A DNA stretch of 64,000 nt from Zoogloea sp. 1C4 (GCF_009469605.1 NZ_SSXU01000018.1:1-64000); one strand, 5' to 3'. Positions 46,514 through 58,358 are shown, counted from the stretch's first letter. Translations and numbers: made by a program. Notes: generated by a model from the letters alone, not told the origin.

Positions 46514-49243
46514 ATGCCTACCCTGTTGCTCGTAGACGGTTCCAGCTATCTGTACCGCGCTTTCCATGCCCTGCCCGACCTGCGCAATTCGGCAGGCGAA
46601 CCGACCGGTGCCGTGCGCGGCGTGCTGTCCATGCTACGTCGGCTCGAATCCGACTACAAGGCAGAGTATCGGGCCTGCATCTTCGACGCCAAAGGCAAGA
46701 CCTTCCGCGACGACTGGTTTCCCGACTACAAATCCCACCGCCCGCCGATGCCCGACGACCTGCGGGCGCAGATCGAGCCGCTCCACGAAGCCGTGAAGGC
46801 CGAGGGCTGGCCGCTGCTCGTCGAGGAAGGCGTGGAAGCCGACGACGTGATCGGCACCCTCACCCGCCGCGCCGTCGAGGCCGGCTGGGAGGTCGTCATC
46901 TCCACCGGCGACAAGGATCTCACCCAGCTCGTCCAGCCCGGCGTGCGCTGGGTGAACACGATGAGCGAGGAAGTGCTCGACTCCGACGGCGTGACCGCGA
47001 AGTTCGGCGTGCCGCCCGAGCGCATCATCGACTACCTGGCGCTGGTCGGCGACACCGTCGATAACGTACCCGGCGTCGAGAAGTGCGGCCCCAAGACCGC
47101 CGTGAAATGGCTCACCGAATACGGCACCCTCGACAACCTGATCGCCAACGCCGACAAGGTGGGCGGCAAGGTCGGCGAAAACCTGCGCAAGCACCTGGAT
47201 TTCCTGCCCCTGGGTCGCAAGCTCGTCACCGTCGTCACCGATCTGCCGCTGCCCGTCGGCCCGGCCGACCTGCCCGCCCGGGCCGACGACAAGGAGGCGC
47301 TTGCCGCCATCTACCGGCGCATGGAGTTCAAGGGCTGGCTGAAGGAGCTGGAGGAAGGCGCCAGCGCCCCCCGCGCCGCAGCCGCCAGCGCCGGCGACAC
47401 CGCCCCGCCCACGCCCCAGACCGAACCCGGTGCCCACCGCACCGGCTACGAGACGCTCCTCGACTGGGAAGCCTTCGACGCCTGGCTGGCCAGGATTTCC
47501 GCCGCCGAGCTCACCGCCTTCGACACCGAAACCACCGGCCTCGACCCAATGGTCGCGACGCTGGTCGGCATGTCCTTCGCCACCGTCGAGGGCGAAGCCG
47601 CCTACCTGCCGCTGTCCCACACCTACGCCGACGCCCCGGCCCAGCTGCCGCTCGCCGAGGTGCTCGCCAAGCTCAAGCCCTGGCTCGAATCCGACGCCCA
47701 CCACAAGCTCGGCCAGAACCTCAAGTACGACGCCCACATCCTCGCCAACCACGGCATCGCCCTTGCCGGCATCGCGGAAGACACCCTGCTCGAGTCCTAC
47801 ATCCTCGAGAGTGACAAGTCCCACGACATGGATTCGCTGGCCAGCCGCCACCTGGGCATCAAGACGCTGACTTACGCCGAAGTGTGCGGCAAGGGCGCCA
47901 AGCAGATCGGCTTTGGCGAAGTGGAACTCGCCCGCGCCACCGAGTACGCCGCCGAGGACGCCGACATCACCCTGCGCCTGCACCACGCGCTGGCTGCCCA
48001 GCTGGCCGCCGAGCCGCGCCTCGCCGCGCTCTACCGCGACGTGGAGCTGCCCACCGCCCGGGTGCTGTTCGAGATGGAGCGCAACGGCGTGCTGATCGAC
48101 GACTTCCTGCTCGCCCAGCACTCCGAGGAGCTCGGCCGCCGTCTGCACGAGCTCGAGCTGCAGGCCCACGAACTCGCCGGCCAGCCCTTCAACCTGGGCT
48201 CGCCCAAGCAGCTCGGCGAGATCCTGTTCACCAAGCTGGGCCTGCCGGTGGTCAAGAAGACCGCCACCGGCCAGCCGTCGACGGACGAAGACGTGCTCTC
48301 CCAGCTCGCCGAGGACTACCCGCTGCCCAAGCTGCTGCTCGAACACCGCAGCCTCGCCAAGCTCAAGAACACCTACACCGACAAGCTGCCGCTGATGGTG
48401 AACCGCCGCACCGGCCGCGTGCACACCAGCTTCAGCCAGGCCGTGGCCGTCACCGGGCGCCTCGCCAGCACCGAGCCCAACCTGCAGAACATCCCGATCC
48501 GCACGCCCGAAGGCCGCCGCATCCGCGCCGCCTTCATCGCTCCAGCAGGCCACAAGATCGTCTCGGCGGACTACTCCCAGATCGAGCTGCGCATCATGGC
48601 GCACCTCTCTGGCGACAAGGGCCTGCTCGACGCGTTTGCCCACGGCGAGGACGTGCACCGCGCCACCGCCGGCGAGATCTTCGGCGTCACCCCGCTGGAA
48701 GTCACCAGCGAGCAACGCCGCTACGCCAAGGTGATCAACTTCGGGCTGATCTACGGCATGAGCGCCCACGGCCTCGCCAAGAACCTCGGCATCGAGCGCG
48801 CCGCCGCCGCCAGCTACATCGACCGCTACTTCGCCCGCTACCCCGGCGTCGCCGCCTACATGGACCGCACCCGGGCCGAAGCCAAGGCCAACGGCTACGT
48901 GGAGACGGTCTTCGGCCGCCGCCTGCACCTGCCGGAGATCCGCGCCCAGCAGGTCGGCCGCCGCCAGGCCGCCGAGCGCGCCGCGATCAACGCGCCCATG
49001 CAGGGCACCGCCGCCGACCTCATCAAGAAGGCCATGATCGCCACCTCGGCGTGGCTGCGCGAGGCCGGCGTGAAGAGCAAGCTCATCCTGCAGGTCCACG
49101 ACGAGCTGGTGCTCGAAGTGCCCGACGACGAAGTGACGCTGATCCGCGACCAGTTGCCCAGGCTGATGGCCGGCGTGGCGCAACTTTCCGTGCCACTGGT
49201 TGCCGAAGTGGGCGTCGGCATCAACTGGGACGAAGCGCACTGA
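46514..49243 (+). CDS. polA: DNA polymerase I
   Basis: This 909-aa enzyme carries all three domains: the 5'-nuclease domain (residues 1-290, with DGSSYLYRAFHAL), the 3'-5' exonuclease domain (from about 310, with FDTETTGLDP retaining the metal-binding D and E, so proofreading is likely active), and the polymerase domain (about 530-909). Polymerase motifs A (VSADYSQIELRIMAHLSG near 681), B (RRYAKVINFGLIYGMS near 735) and C (LQVHDELVLEV near 858) are intact. It repairs DNA and removes Okazaki primers. Confidence 0.98.
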   Translation: MPTLLLVDGSSYLYRAFHALPDLRNSAGEPTGAVRGVLSMLRRLESDYKAEYRACIFDAKGKTFRDDWFPDYKSHRPPMPDDLRAQIEPLHEAVKAEGWPLLVEEGVEADDVIGTLTRRAVEAGWEVVISTGDKDLTQLVQPGVRWVNTMSEEVLDSDGVTAKFGVPPERIIDYLALVGDTVDNVPGVEKCGPKTAVKWLTEYGTLDNLIANADKVGGKVGENLRKHLDFLPLGRKLVTVVTDLPLPVGPADLPARADDKEALAAIYRRMEFKGWLKELEEGASAPRAAAASAGDTAPPTPQTEPGAHRTGYETLLDWEAFDAWLARISAAELTAFDTETTGLDPMVATLVGMSFATVEGEAAYLPLSHTYADAPAQLPLAEVLAKLKPWLESDAHHKLGQNLKYDAHILANHGIALAGIAEDTLLESYILESDKSHDMDSLASRHLGIKTLTYAEVCGKGAKQIGFGEVELARATEYAAEDADITLRLHHALAAQLAAEPRLAALYRDVELPTARVLFEMERNGVLIDDFLLAQHSEELGRRLHELELQAHELAGQPFNLGSPKQLGEILFTKLGLPVVKKTATGQPSTDEDVLSQLAEDYPLPKLLLEHRSLAKLKNTYTDKLPLMVNRRTGRVHTSFSQAVAVTGRLASTEPNLQNIPIRTPEGRRIRAAFIAPAGHKIVSADYSQIELRIMAHLSGDKGLLDAFAHGEDVHRATAGEIFGVTPLEVTSEQRRYAKVINFGLIYGMSAHGLAKNLGIERAAAASYIDRYFARYPGVAAYMDRTRAEAKANGYVETVFGRRLHLPEIRAQQVGRRQAAERAAINAPMQGTAADLIKKAMIATSAWLREAGVKSKLILQVHDELVLEVPDDEVTLIRDQLPRLMAGVAQLSVPLVAEVGVGINWDEAH

Positions 49244-49310
49244 GCGGCCGCCCGGGCGCCGGCCCCACCGGCGCAGGCCGCGCCGCCCCGCAATTCTTGA
49301 AAGCCTCTGG

Positions 49311-49823
49311 ATGTACCACCGCATCACCCTGCTGCTGCTGATCTTCGCCCTGTCGGCGTGCAGCACCTTCTCGTCGAAAAAGAAGGACGACAGCTACAAG
49401 CTCGAGCACTTCACGCCCGATTCGCCCTTCGAGCAGTCCTTCGAGATCGGTGTCTCCGCCGCCTGCGAAGCCGGCCGGCGGGCCTTGCTCAGCCAGGGCT
49501 ACCTGATCGACGAGACCAAGCCCGATCAGGTGCGCGCCCGCAAGTTCTTCCAGCCCAACCGCGAGACCCAGATCCAGCTCACCTTCAGCCTGTCGTGCCT
49601 GGCCGAGGGCGACGGCTCGGTGGTGTTCGCCAACGTCCGCCAGCTGCGCGAAGAGCTCAAGGCCGGCTCGGCCAGCACCGGCCTCAGCGTCACCGGCATC
49701 GGCTCCCTGTCGCTGCCCTTTGGTGGCAACAACGAATCCCTGGTCAAGGTGGGCGAGGAAACCGTCACCGACGCCGAGTTCTACGGGCGCTTCTTCGCCC
49801 TGATGCAATCCTTCATACGCTGA
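49311..49823 (+). CDS. DUF2242 lipoprotein
   Basis: This 170-aa lipoprotein has a lipobox LSAC (C17) followed by a lysine-rich tether and the DUF2242 core, including SPFEQSFEIGVSAACEAGRR and LSQGYLIDETKPDQVRARKF. Its stop overlaps the start of the lytic transglycosylase (TGATG), so it may be an envelope partner of that enzyme. Function of the family is unknown. Confidence 0.82.
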   Translation: MYHRITLLLLIFALSACSTFSSKKKDDSYKLEHFTPDSPFEQSFEIGVSAACEAGRRALLSQGYLIDETKPDQVRARKFFQPNRETQIQLTFSLSCLAEGDGSVVFANVRQLREELKAGSASTGLSVTGIGSLSLPFGGNNESLVKVGEETVTDAEFYGRFFALMQSFIR

Positions 49824-51016
49824 TGAAATCCACCTTCGCCGCCCTCGCCGCTGTCCTTGGCGCCACCACCGCCCACGCCGCCGACGCGCCCGATCCCGCC
49901 CGCTTCGCTCCCTGCCTCGCCGGGCTCAAGGCCGACGCCGCCGCCCGCGGCATCGCAGGCCCGAGCTACGACCGCCTCACCGCCAGCCTCGCGCCCGACA
50001 TGAAGGTGCTCGACTTCCTCGACTACCAGCCCGAGTTCCGCACCCCGATCTGGGATTACCTCGCCGGTCTGGTGGACGACGAGCGCGTCGCCGACGGCCG
50101 CGCGATGCAGAAACAATGGGCCGAAGTGCTCGCCAACGTGTCGGCGCGCTACAAGGTCGACCCGGCCACGGTGGTCGCGGTGTGGGGTGTCGAGAGCAAC
50201 TTCGGCCGCAACTTCGGCGCCCGGCCGCTGCTCACTTCGCTGTCCACGCTGTCGTGCTACGGCCGCCGGCAGGCCTATTTCCGCGGCGAGTTCTTCGACG
50301 CCCTGAAGATCGTCGACGCTGGCGACGTGAAGGCCGAGCAGCTCGTCGGCTCCTGGGCCGGCGCCTTCGGCCACACCCAGTTCATGCCCTCCACCTTCCT
50401 GCGTCTGGCGGTCGATTACGACGGCGACGGCCGCCGCGATCTGGTCGGCAGCATCCCCGACGCCCTCGCCTCCACCGCCAACTTCCTGCGTAAGGCCGGC
50501 TGGCGCGAAGGCGAACCCTGGGGCTACGAGGTGCGCCTGCCCGCGGGCTTCGACGCCAGCAGCGCCGGCCGCAAGAACAAGCAGGCGCTCGCCAGCTGGG
50601 CGGCGCGCGGCGTCACCCGCATCGACGGCAGCCCCCTCAGCGGTCCGGATTCCGCCGGCCTGCTGCTCCCCGCCGGCCCCAAGGGCCCGGCCTTCATCGT
50701 GTTCCGCAACTTCGACGTGATCTTCGGCTACAACGCCGCCGAGAGCTACGCGCTGGCCATCGCCCACCTGGCCGACCGCCTGAAGGGCGGCGGCGCCTTC
50801 GCCACCCCGTGGCCCACCGACGACGCTGGCCTGTCCCGCGCCGAGCGCCGGGAGCTACAAACCCTGCTTATAGCTCGGGGCCATGCCATAGGCACTGTCG
50901 ATGGCATGCTCGGCGACGCCAGCCGCGCCGCCATCCGCGTCGAGCAGCAGCGCCTCGGCCACAACGTGGATGGCCGCGCCGGCCAGAAGCTCCTCGCCGC
51001 CCTGCGCAAGCCCTGA
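49823..51016 (+). CDS. Lytic murein transglycosylase (MltB family)
   Basis: This 397-aa exported enzyme cleaves peptidoglycan glycan strands to 1,6-anhydro products. It has a signal peptide ending AHA (about residue 19), the MltB-type SLT_2 domain with catalytic E124 in VWGVESNFGRN, and GSWAGAFGHTQFMPSTFL. A C-terminal peptidoglycan-binding domain begins near LSRAERRELQTLLIARGHAI and includes DGMLGDASRAAIR. It is coupled to the DUF2242 lipoprotein upstream and is 8 bp before queF. Confidence 0.93.
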   Translation: MKSTFAALAAVLGATTAHAADAPDPARFAPCLAGLKADAAARGIAGPSYDRLTASLAPDMKVLDFLDYQPEFRTPIWDYLAGLVDDERVADGRAMQKQWAEVLANVSARYKVDPATVVAVWGVESNFGRNFGARPLLTSLSTLSCYGRRQAYFRGEFFDALKIVDAGDVKAEQLVGSWAGAFGHTQFMPSTFLRLAVDYDGDGRRDLVGSIPDALASTANFLRKAGWREGEPWGYEVRLPAGFDASSAGRKNKQALASWAARGVTRIDGSPLSGPDSAGLLLPAGPKGPAFIVFRNFDVIFGYNAAESYALAIAHLADRLKGGGAFATPWPTDDAGLSRAERRELQTLLIARGHAIGTVDGMLGDASRAAIRVEQQRLGHNVDGRAGQKLLAALRKP

Positions 51017-51024
51017 TCCGCACC

Positions 51025-51870
51025 ATGACCGACCACATTCCCGCCCACCCCGACGCCTCGCCGCTGGGCAAGCCCGTCGCCTACGCCGAGCACTACGCGC
51101 CCGAGCTGCTCTTCCCCATCGCCCGCCAGGGCAAGCGCGACGAGATCGGCGTGGCCGCCGGCACGCTTCCCTTCGTCGGCGAAGACCTGTGGAACGCCTA
51201 CGAAATCTCGTGGCTGGGCCCCAAGGGCAAGCCGGTGGTGGCGCTGGCGCAGTTCCGCGTGCCGGCCGATTCGCCCAACCTGGTCGAATCCAAGTCGTTC
51301 AAGCTGTATCTCAACTCCTTCAACCAGACGAAGCTCGCAGGCGTCGATGAACTCGTCGCGCGGCTCACCGCCGATCTCTCGGCCGCCGCCGGCGCGCCGG
51401 TTTCGGTGAAGGTCGAGCCGCTGTCCACCCGCCCCCAGCGCCCGATGGGCTACCCCAAGGGCGTGCTGCTGGACGAGCTCGACATCGCCATCGACCAGTA
51501 TTCCCCCGCGCCCGGGCTGCTCCGCGCCGACGCCAGCCTGCCGGAAGTCACCGAAACGCTGTATTCGCACCTCCTCAAGTCCAACTGCCTCGTCACCGGT
51601 CAGCCGGACTGGGCGATGGTGGTGCTGCGCTACCGCGGCGCGCCCATCGACCGCGAGGGCCTGCTGCGCTACATCGTGTCCTTCCGCCAGCACAACGAGT
51701 TCCACGAGCAATGCGTCGAGCGCATCTTCATGGACGTGATGCGCCAGTGCCGGCCCGCCAGCCTGTCGGTGTGGGCGCGCTACACCCGCCGCGGCGGGCT
51801 CGACATCAACCCGGCCCGGCGCACGCCCGATCTGCCGCCGCCGCCCGACTTCGCCGAAATCCGCCAATGA
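51025..51870 (+). CDS. queF: NADPH-dependent 7-cyano-7-deazaguanine reductase (long form)
   Basis: This 281-aa enzyme reduces preQ0 to preQ1 in queuosine synthesis. It is the two-domain form of proteobacteria. The nucleophile C188 lies in [12 protein letters not shown], and the QueF motif [16 protein letters not shown] is intact, with [14 protein letters not shown] near the end. The start is 8 bp after the transglycosylase stop, and the stop overlaps murB (ATGA). No other queuosine gene is in the window. Confidence 0.96.
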   Translation: MTDHIPAHPDASPLGKPVAYAEHYAPELLFPIARQGKRDEIGVAAGTLPFVGEDLWNAYEISWLGPKGKPVVALAQFRVPADSPNLVESKSFKLYLNSFNQTKLAGVDELVARLTADLSAAAGAPVSVKVEPLSTRPQRPMGYPKGVLLDELDIAIDQYSPAPGLLRADASLPEVTETLYSHLLKSNCLVTGQPDWAMVVLRYRGAPIDREGLLRYIVSFRQHNEFHEQCVERIFMDVMRQCRPASLSVWARYTRRGGLDINPARRTPDLPPPPDFAEIRQ

Positions 51871-52901
51871 CCGCCCCCGACCTGCTCCAGCAGGACGTCG
51901 CCCTCGACGCCCTCAACACCCTGCGCCTGCCGGCCCGCGCCGCGTGGTTTGCCGCCGTCGATTCGGCCGACCAGCTTCGCGCGGTGCTCGACGACCCGCG
52001 CGTCGCCGGCCTGCCGCGCTTCGTGCTGGGCGGTGGTTCCAACCTGGTGCTCGCCGGGGATTTCCCGGGCCTCGTGCTGAAGGTCGCCTTCCACGGCAAG
52101 AGCCGCGTCCAGGAAGACGCCGACGCCTTCTACATCCGCGCCGGCGGCGGCGAGAACTGGCACGACTTCGTGCGCTGGACCCTGGAGATGGGCTGGCCCG
52201 GGCTCGAGAACCTCTCGCTGATCCCCGGCACCGTCGGCGCCGCGCCGGTGCAGAACATCGGCGCCTACGGCATCGAGATGGCCGAGCACTTCTACAGCCT
52301 GCGCGCTTACGACCTCGAAACCGGCAAGACGGTCGGCTTCGACAAGGCCGACTGCCACTTTGGCTACCGGGACAGCTTCTTCAAGCAGGCCGGTGCCGGG
52401 CGCTATCTCATCGCCGCGGTCACCTTCCGCCTGCCCAAGCAGTGGCAGCCGCGCACCAACTACGCCGACGTGGCGCGCGAGCTCGAGGCCCAGGGCATCG
52501 CCCAGCCCACGCCGCTGCAGGTGTCCGACGCCGTCATCGCCATCCGCCGCCGCAAGCTGCCCGACCCGGCCGAGATCGGCAACGCCGGCAGCTTCTTCAA
52601 GAACCCGGTGGTTTCGGCCGACGCGTACACCCGCCTCGCCGCCGACTTCCCCACGCTGCCGCACTATCCGCAACCCGACGGCAGCCAGAAGCTCGCCGCC
52701 GGCTGGCTGATCGAGCAGGCCGGCTGGAAGGGCAGGCAACTGGGCCCGGTGGGCTGCTACGCCAGGCAGGCGCTGGTGCTGGTCAACCACGGCGGCGCCC
52801 GGGGCAGCGACGTGCGTGCTACGAGCGAGGCCGTCCGCGCCGACGTGCGCGCCCGCTTCGGGGTCGAGCTGGAGCCGGAGCCGGTTTTCGTCGGCGGCTG
52901 A
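51867..52901 (+). CDS. murB: UDP-N-acetylenolpyruvoylglucosamine reductase
   Basis: This 344-aa FAD enzyme makes UDP-N-acetylmuramic acid for peptidoglycan. It is the type I form. FAD-binding motifs are [13 protein letters not shown] and [20 protein letters not shown], and the catalytic serine S242 is in [10 protein letters not shown]. The C-terminal [17 protein letters not shown] is typical. It overlaps queF by ATGA. Placement outside the usual mra cluster is common in betaproteobacteria. Confidence 0.96.
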   Translation: MTAPDLLQQDVALDALNTLRLPARAAWFAAVDSADQLRAVLDDPRVAGLPRFVLGGGSNLVLAGDFPGLVLKVAFHGKSRVQEDADAFYIRAGGGENWHDFVRWTLEMGWPGLENLSLIPGTVGAAPVQNIGAYGIEMAEHFYSLRAYDLETGKTVGFDKADCHFGYRDSFFKQAGAGRYLIAAVTFRLPKQWQPRTNYADVARELEAQGIAQPTPLQVSDAVIAIRRRKLPDPAEIGNAGSFFKNPVVSADAYTRLAADFPTLPHYPQPDGSQKLAAGWLIEQAGWKGRQLGPVGCYARQALVLVNHGGARGSDVRATSEAVRADVRARFGVELEPEPVFVGG

Positions 52902-53000
52902 GGGCATCACGTCAGCGCCACGACGACGGCATGGCTGCCCTAAAGCTTTTCGCGACCGTGCCGAAAACCGCACATCGTCCACGATGTACGGAGCCCCCTC

Positions 53001-53564
53001 ATGGCAGCTGAAGAACGGCGCGGCAGCAGCGCCCTCACCCCCGACCTCGACTGGAGTCAGGTCCGCGAAACCGTGCTGATGCTCGAACTGGCCGTCGGCC
53101 AGATCGATTCGGCGCTGAAGGAAGGCAACAGCTCGGTCGAAGTGCTCACCGACTCCTTCACCTCGATGGCCGGCTACATGCGGATGATGGGCCAGGCCCT
53201 CGAATCCCTGCCCGACAACCCCGCCACCGCCGATCTCAAGTCCACCCTGATCGGCCACGCCAGCGAAGTCGCCGGCCGCGTCCAGCGCTCGATCATCGCC
53301 TTCCAGTTCTACGACAAGCTGAGTCAGCGCCTGGCCCACGTGTCCCACAGCCTGGAAGCCCTCGGCAGCCTCGTCACCGACCAGCGCAAGCTCTACAACC
53401 CCTTCGAATGGGTTGCGCTGCAGGAGAAGATCCGCGCCAAGTATTCCACCCGCGAAGAGCTCGAGATGTTCAACGCGGTGATGCAGGGCATGCCGGTGAA
53501 GGAAGCCCTGGAGCACTACAAGGCCGAGATGAAGGACAAAGGCGACGACGTCGAACTCTTCTAG
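53001..53564 (+). CDS. Helical protein with a CheZ-like motif
   Basis: This 187-aa protein is predicted to be nearly all helix and has no named family that I can assign with confidence. The stretch RSIIAFQFYDKLSQRLAHV resembles the FQD-type phosphatase motif region of CheZ, in which a glutamine contacts CheY-phosphate, though it carries FQFYD rather than FQD. A CGGAG-like ribosome binding site precedes the ATG. It stands alone after murB and no chemotaxis gene is near. It could be a CheZ-like phosphatase or an unrelated coiled-coil protein. Confidence 0.65.
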   Translation: MAAEERRGSSALTPDLDWSQVRETVLMLELAVGQIDSALKEGNSSVEVLTDSFTSMAGYMRMMGQALESLPDNPATADLKSTLIGHASEVAGRVQRSIIAFQFYDKLSQRLAHVSHSLEALGSLVTDQRKLYNPFEWVALQEKIRAKYSTREELEMFNAVMQGMPVKEALEHYKAEMKDKGDDVELF

Positions 53565-53640
53565 ACAGCAGCCGATAAGCCTGCTGCGCGGCCCGATCTC
53601 GCGACGGCTTCTCGGCCACCGTCTTGCTTGGCGCAAGCCT

Positions 53641-53711
53641 GTAGGTCGGACTTCAGTCCGACACCACTCGTCAATCGTGCGGCGTTTGTCGGACTGAAGT
53701 CCGACCTACAG
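53641..53711. repeat. Dispersed palindromic repeat, copy 3
   Basis: The arms GTAGGTCGGACTTCAGTCCG and TGTCGGACTGAAGTCCGACC match the copies near 3.6 kb, but the centre (about 25 bp, CACTCGTCAATCGTGCGGCG) differs. It lies 77 bp after the CheZ-like gene, in a gap of 278 bp before the cupin gene that shows nothing else recognisable. Confidence 0.85.
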
Positions 53712-53842
53712 GATGTCGGCTTGGGGCCGGATCGCCCGATCGCCCCTCTTTTTTGTAAGCGAATCCACCCGCTGCGCCATGTCGGCGGCAAAGGCGTAAA
53801 CTCCGCGGCTTTCCGATTCTGCCCACCGGATTCCGCTTCGTC

Positions 53843-54205
53843 ATGCCGCCGTCCGTCATTCATTTTTCCGACCCTGCCCCCGAACCTGTCGAAGACCGCC
53901 CCGCCCTTGGCCGGGCGATCGGTTCGCCGCCGCTGCGCCTCACCGCCGAACGCTACGCTGCCGAGGATGGCGCCCTGTCGATCGGCGACTGGACCTGCGA
54001 GCCCGGCGCGTGGCGGATCGCCTTCCATCCGGGGCGCCACGAGTTCTTCCAGGTGACGAGCGGGCGGCTGCGCATCGTGGATACCGCCGGCAACGCCCGG
54101 GAGTTCGGGCCCGGCGAGGCGGGCATCATCCCCGCCGGTTTCATCGGCACCTTCGAGGTGATCGAGCGCGTCGAGAAGCGTTACGTGATGCTCGACCGGG
54201 CCTGA
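53843..54205 (+). CDS. Cupin-domain protein (EutQ/DUF861-like)
   Basis: This 120-aa protein is a single small cupin barrel, with GAWRIAFHPGRHEFFQVTSG as metal-site strand (H and E present) and FGPGEAGIIPAGFIGTFEVI as the second cupin motif. Members bind small ligands or act as enzymes; no substrate can be inferred. Its 3' end overlaps the convergent alpha/beta hydrolase gene by 25 bp. Confidence 0.85.
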   Translation: MPPSVIHFSDPAPEPVEDRPALGRAIGSPPLRLTAERYAAEDGALSIGDWTCEPGAWRIAFHPGRHEFFQVTSGRLRIVDTAGNAREFGPGEAGIIPAGFIGTFEVIERVEKRYVMLDRA

Positions 54206-55002
54206 AACGTCGTTTCCAGCCAGCCCGCCAGGGCCTCCGCCGCCTGCGGCCAGGGGCGGTCCAGCATCAGCATGTGGCCGCAGCCTTGCACCGTGACCGA
54301 CTGCGCCCGCCACGCCAGGGTGGTGAAGAACAGCATCGACGGCGGGAACACCGCATCCACCCCGCCGCCCATCACCAGCGCCGGTATCGCCGGCCGACGC
54401 CCGGTGCGCAGGAAGGGCAGCGCCACCATCTCGGCCACCGCCCGGTCCGATTCGCGCTCCATCATCGGCAAAAACTCCACCAGCTCCTGGTGGGGCATCT
54501 CCGGCGAGAAGTAGATATCGGTCATCACCTGGAAGGTCGCCTCCGTCGGCCGGCCCGACACCGCGTTGGGCAGCTCCTCGAAGAAATCCGGCCGGGTCAG
54601 CGCCAGCCGGCTGGCCGAACCACCGGTGCCCGAAGGCGGCACCGGCGCCATCAGCACGACGCCCGCCGCCTGGCCGCCGCTGGTGAGGTAGCGCTCCACC
54701 ACCTGGGTGCCCATCGAATGGCCGATCAGCACCGGCAGCGCGGGCAGCCCAGCCACCGCCCGGGCCACGTCGTCGGCGTAGTCGTCGAGGCCGAAGTCAT
54801 CGATGCGATCGTGCCCGCTGCTCTCGCCGTGGCCGGACAGATCCAGCGCGTAGCAGTCGAAACCCCGTTGATTGAAGAAGGGCACGAAGTGCAGCTGCCA
54901 GCATTGGGCGTTGGTGTAGGCGCCGTGGACGAACAGCAGCGGCGGCCGGCCATTGGGGCGCGCGGACGGATGGTGATGGACAGCGAGGGAATGAACGGAC
55001 AT
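54181..55002 (-). CDS. Alpha/beta hydrolase
   Basis: This 273-aa cytosolic hydrolase has the HGAYTNAQCW oxyanion region, the nucleophile elbow GHSMGTQ (S near residue 95), an aspartate in GGGVDAVFPP and the catalytic histidine in GCGHMLMLD. The family includes esterases and lipases of broad substrate use. It converges on the cupin gene and overlaps it at the 3' end. Confidence 0.9.
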   Translation of the reverse strand: MSVHSLAVHHHPSARPNGRPPLLFVHGAYTNAQCWQLHFVPFFNQRGFDCYALDLSGHGESSGHDRIDDFGLDDYADDVARAVAGLPALPVLIGHSMGTQVVERYLTSGGQAAGVVLMAPVPPSGTGGSASRLALTRPDFFEELPNAVSGRPTEATFQVMTDIYFSPEMPHQELVEFLPMMERESDRAVAEMVALPFLRTGRRPAIPALVMGGGVDAVFPPSMLFFTTLAWRAQSVTVQGCGHMLMLDRPWPQAAEALAGWLETTFQARSSIT

Positions 55003-55127
55003 GGGGCGCTTTCGAGCGATGCGGATAACAGCCGCATTCTGTCACGTCATGCCGCCGCGCCGGATGACAACGCGGACGCCCGGGCTAGAATAGCCGGCCC
55101 AAAACCATAACCCTTCAGGAGAACACC

Positions 55128-55418
55128 ATGAGCATCCACATCATCGCCCGCTTCACCGCCAAGCCCGACACCATCGACGCCCTGCGCACCCTGCTGCTGG
55201 GCATGCTGGCACCGACCCGCAAGGAAGAAGGCTGCATCCGCTACGAGCTGCTCAACAACACCGCCGACGCCACCGACTTCACCTTCGTCGAGGAATGGGC
55301 CAGCCAGGCCGCCATCGACGCCCACATGCAGACGCCGCATCTGAAAGCCGTGCTGGTGGATTCCGCCCCGCTGGTGGCCTGCCCGGTGGATGTGCGCTTC
55401 CTCACCGCCGCTGCCTGA
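55128..55418 (+). CDS. Antibiotic-biosynthesis-monooxygenase-fold protein (YgiN-like)
   Basis: This 96-aa protein has a single ABM domain, with HIIARFTAKPDTIDALRTLL, GCIRYELLNN and FTFVEEWASQAAIDAHMQTP. Such dimeric barrels act on quinols or bind small aromatic molecules. An AGGAGA ribosome binding site supports the start. It is a single-gene unit between the hydrolase and a dispersed repeat. Confidence 0.88.
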   Translation: MSIHIIARFTAKPDTIDALRTLLLGMLAPTRKEEGCIRYELLNNTADATDFTFVEEWASQAAIDAHMQTPHLKAVLVDSAPLVACPVDVRFLTAAA

Positions 55419-55491
55419 CGCTTCAGCCCTGCACGTCCGACTGCCACGCCTGGGGGTCGGACTGCCAAGTCTGCACCGGCGCCCGCCTAGT

Positions 55492-55562
55492 GTAGGTCGG
55501 ACTTCAGTCCGACAAACCCCGCCTGATCAACCCGCGATGTCGGACTGAAGTCCGAACTACAG
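55492..55562. repeat. Dispersed palindromic repeat, copy 4
   Basis: This copy has the same arms and nearly the same centre (CCTGATCAACCCGCGATG) as the copies near 3.6 kb, with one change in the right arm (CCGAACTAC for CCGACCTAC). It lies 18 bp beyond the nirE stop, so it may end that transcript. Confidence 0.85.
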
Positions 55563-55580
55563 GGGCTCGAGGAAAGCCGC

Positions 55581-56468
55581 TCAGACCGTCGCCTGGGCCC
55601 GGTTGAACCACGCCAGCTTGTCGGCCAGGGCCACCACTTCGCCCACGATCAGCAGCGCCGGCGGGCGGATGCCGGCGGCGGCGGCCACGTCGGGCAGGGT
55701 CGTCAGGGTGCCGGTGACCACCCGCTGGTTGGCGCGGGTGCCGTTTTCCACCAGCGCCGCGGGCGTGTCGGCGCCGCGGCCGTGCTCGATCAAGGCCGCG
55801 CAGTGGGCCTGCAGCATGCCTACGCCCATGTAGATCACCGCGGTTTGGTTGGGCCGGGCGAGGGCCACCCAGTCGAGCGCCGATTCGCCGGCCCGGCGGT
55901 GGCCGGTGGCGAACACCACCGACTGGGCGTGATCCCGGTGGGTCAGGGGAATCCCCGCATACGCGCCGGCCCCGCAGGCCGCGGTGATGCCCGGCACCAC
56001 CTCGAAGGGCACGCCGGCTTCCAGCAGTTCCTCCAGTTCCTCGCCGCCGCGCCCGAAGATGAACGGGTCGCCACCCTTGAGCCGCACCACCTGCCGGCCC
56101 TCCCGGGCGAGGCGCACCAGCAGGCGGTTGATGTCTTCCTGGGGCAGAGTGTGGTGGCCGGCCTCCTTGCCCACGTAGATGCACTCGGCGTCGGGCCGGG
56201 CCAGATCGAGGATGCCGTCGCCCACCAGATGATCGACCACCAGCGTATCGGCGCTGGCGATCAGGCGCGCGGCGCGCAGGGTCAGCAGCTCCGGATCGCC
56301 CGGTCCGGCCCCGACGAGGGCCACCCGGCCCGATCCGCCGGCCGGCATGGTGAGCGGCCGCGCGGCATCCGGCGCAAAACCAGCGGGCCCACCCAGCACC
56401 TGGTGGAGGAAGGCGCGCAATGCGCCGGCGGCTGGCATTTCCAGACTGGCGGTGACGGGCGGCGGCAT
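55581..56468 (-). CDS. nirE: Uroporphyrinogen-III C-methyltransferase (NirE/CobA type)
   Basis: This 295-aa enzyme methylates uroporphyrinogen III twice to precorrin-2 for heme d1 and siroheme. Motifs are [37 protein letters not shown] and [19 protein letters not shown], all SAM-binding or substrate-site segments of the SUMT family. The ATG at 56468 has GGGAG 7 bp upstream; one 21 bp earlier lacks this. It is divergent from nirS and shares a promoter region with an FNR-type box, which is why I call it nirE rather than a general cobA. Confidence 0.88.
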   Translation of the reverse strand: MPPPVTASLEMPAAGALRAFLHQVLGGPAGFAPDAARPLTMPAGGSGRVALVGAGPGDPELLTLRAARLIASADTLVVDHLVGDGILDLARPDAECIYVGKEAGHHTLPQEDINRLLVRLAREGRQVVRLKGGDPFIFGRGGEELEELLEAGVPFEVVPGITAACGAGAYAGIPLTHRDHAQSVVFATGHRRAGESALDWVALARPNQTAVIYMGVGMLQAHCAALIEHGRGADTPAALVENGTRANQRVVTGTLTTLPDVAAAAGIRPPALLIVGEVVALADKLAWFNRAQATV

Positions 56469-56527
56469 GGCGAAACTCCCGGGAATCATGACGACCGGAA
56501 TCTATCAGCCGAGTCACGTTCTCGAAC

Positions 56528-56541
56528 TTGACCGCTATCAA
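56528..56541. promoter_or_regulatory. FNR/DNR box between nirE and nirS
   Basis: TTGACCGCTATCAA fits TTGAY-N4-RTCAA, the recognition site of FNR and the NO-responsive DNR/NNR regulators. Its centre is about 90 bp before the nirS start codon and about 66 bp before the nirE start. It should activate nirS under low oxygen and nitric oxide, and perhaps nirE as well. Confidence 0.85.
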
Positions 56542-56572
56542 GGAAGGGGTATAGCCCCCTGGCGCAACCTGA

Positions 56573-58345
<1,773 letters not shown>

Positions 58346-58358
58346 TCGTCGCCGACCG

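Noticed and set aside
46634-49366. A 910-codon open frame antisense to polA
   Set aside because: It is a codon-usage shadow of polA, whose motifs are all intact.
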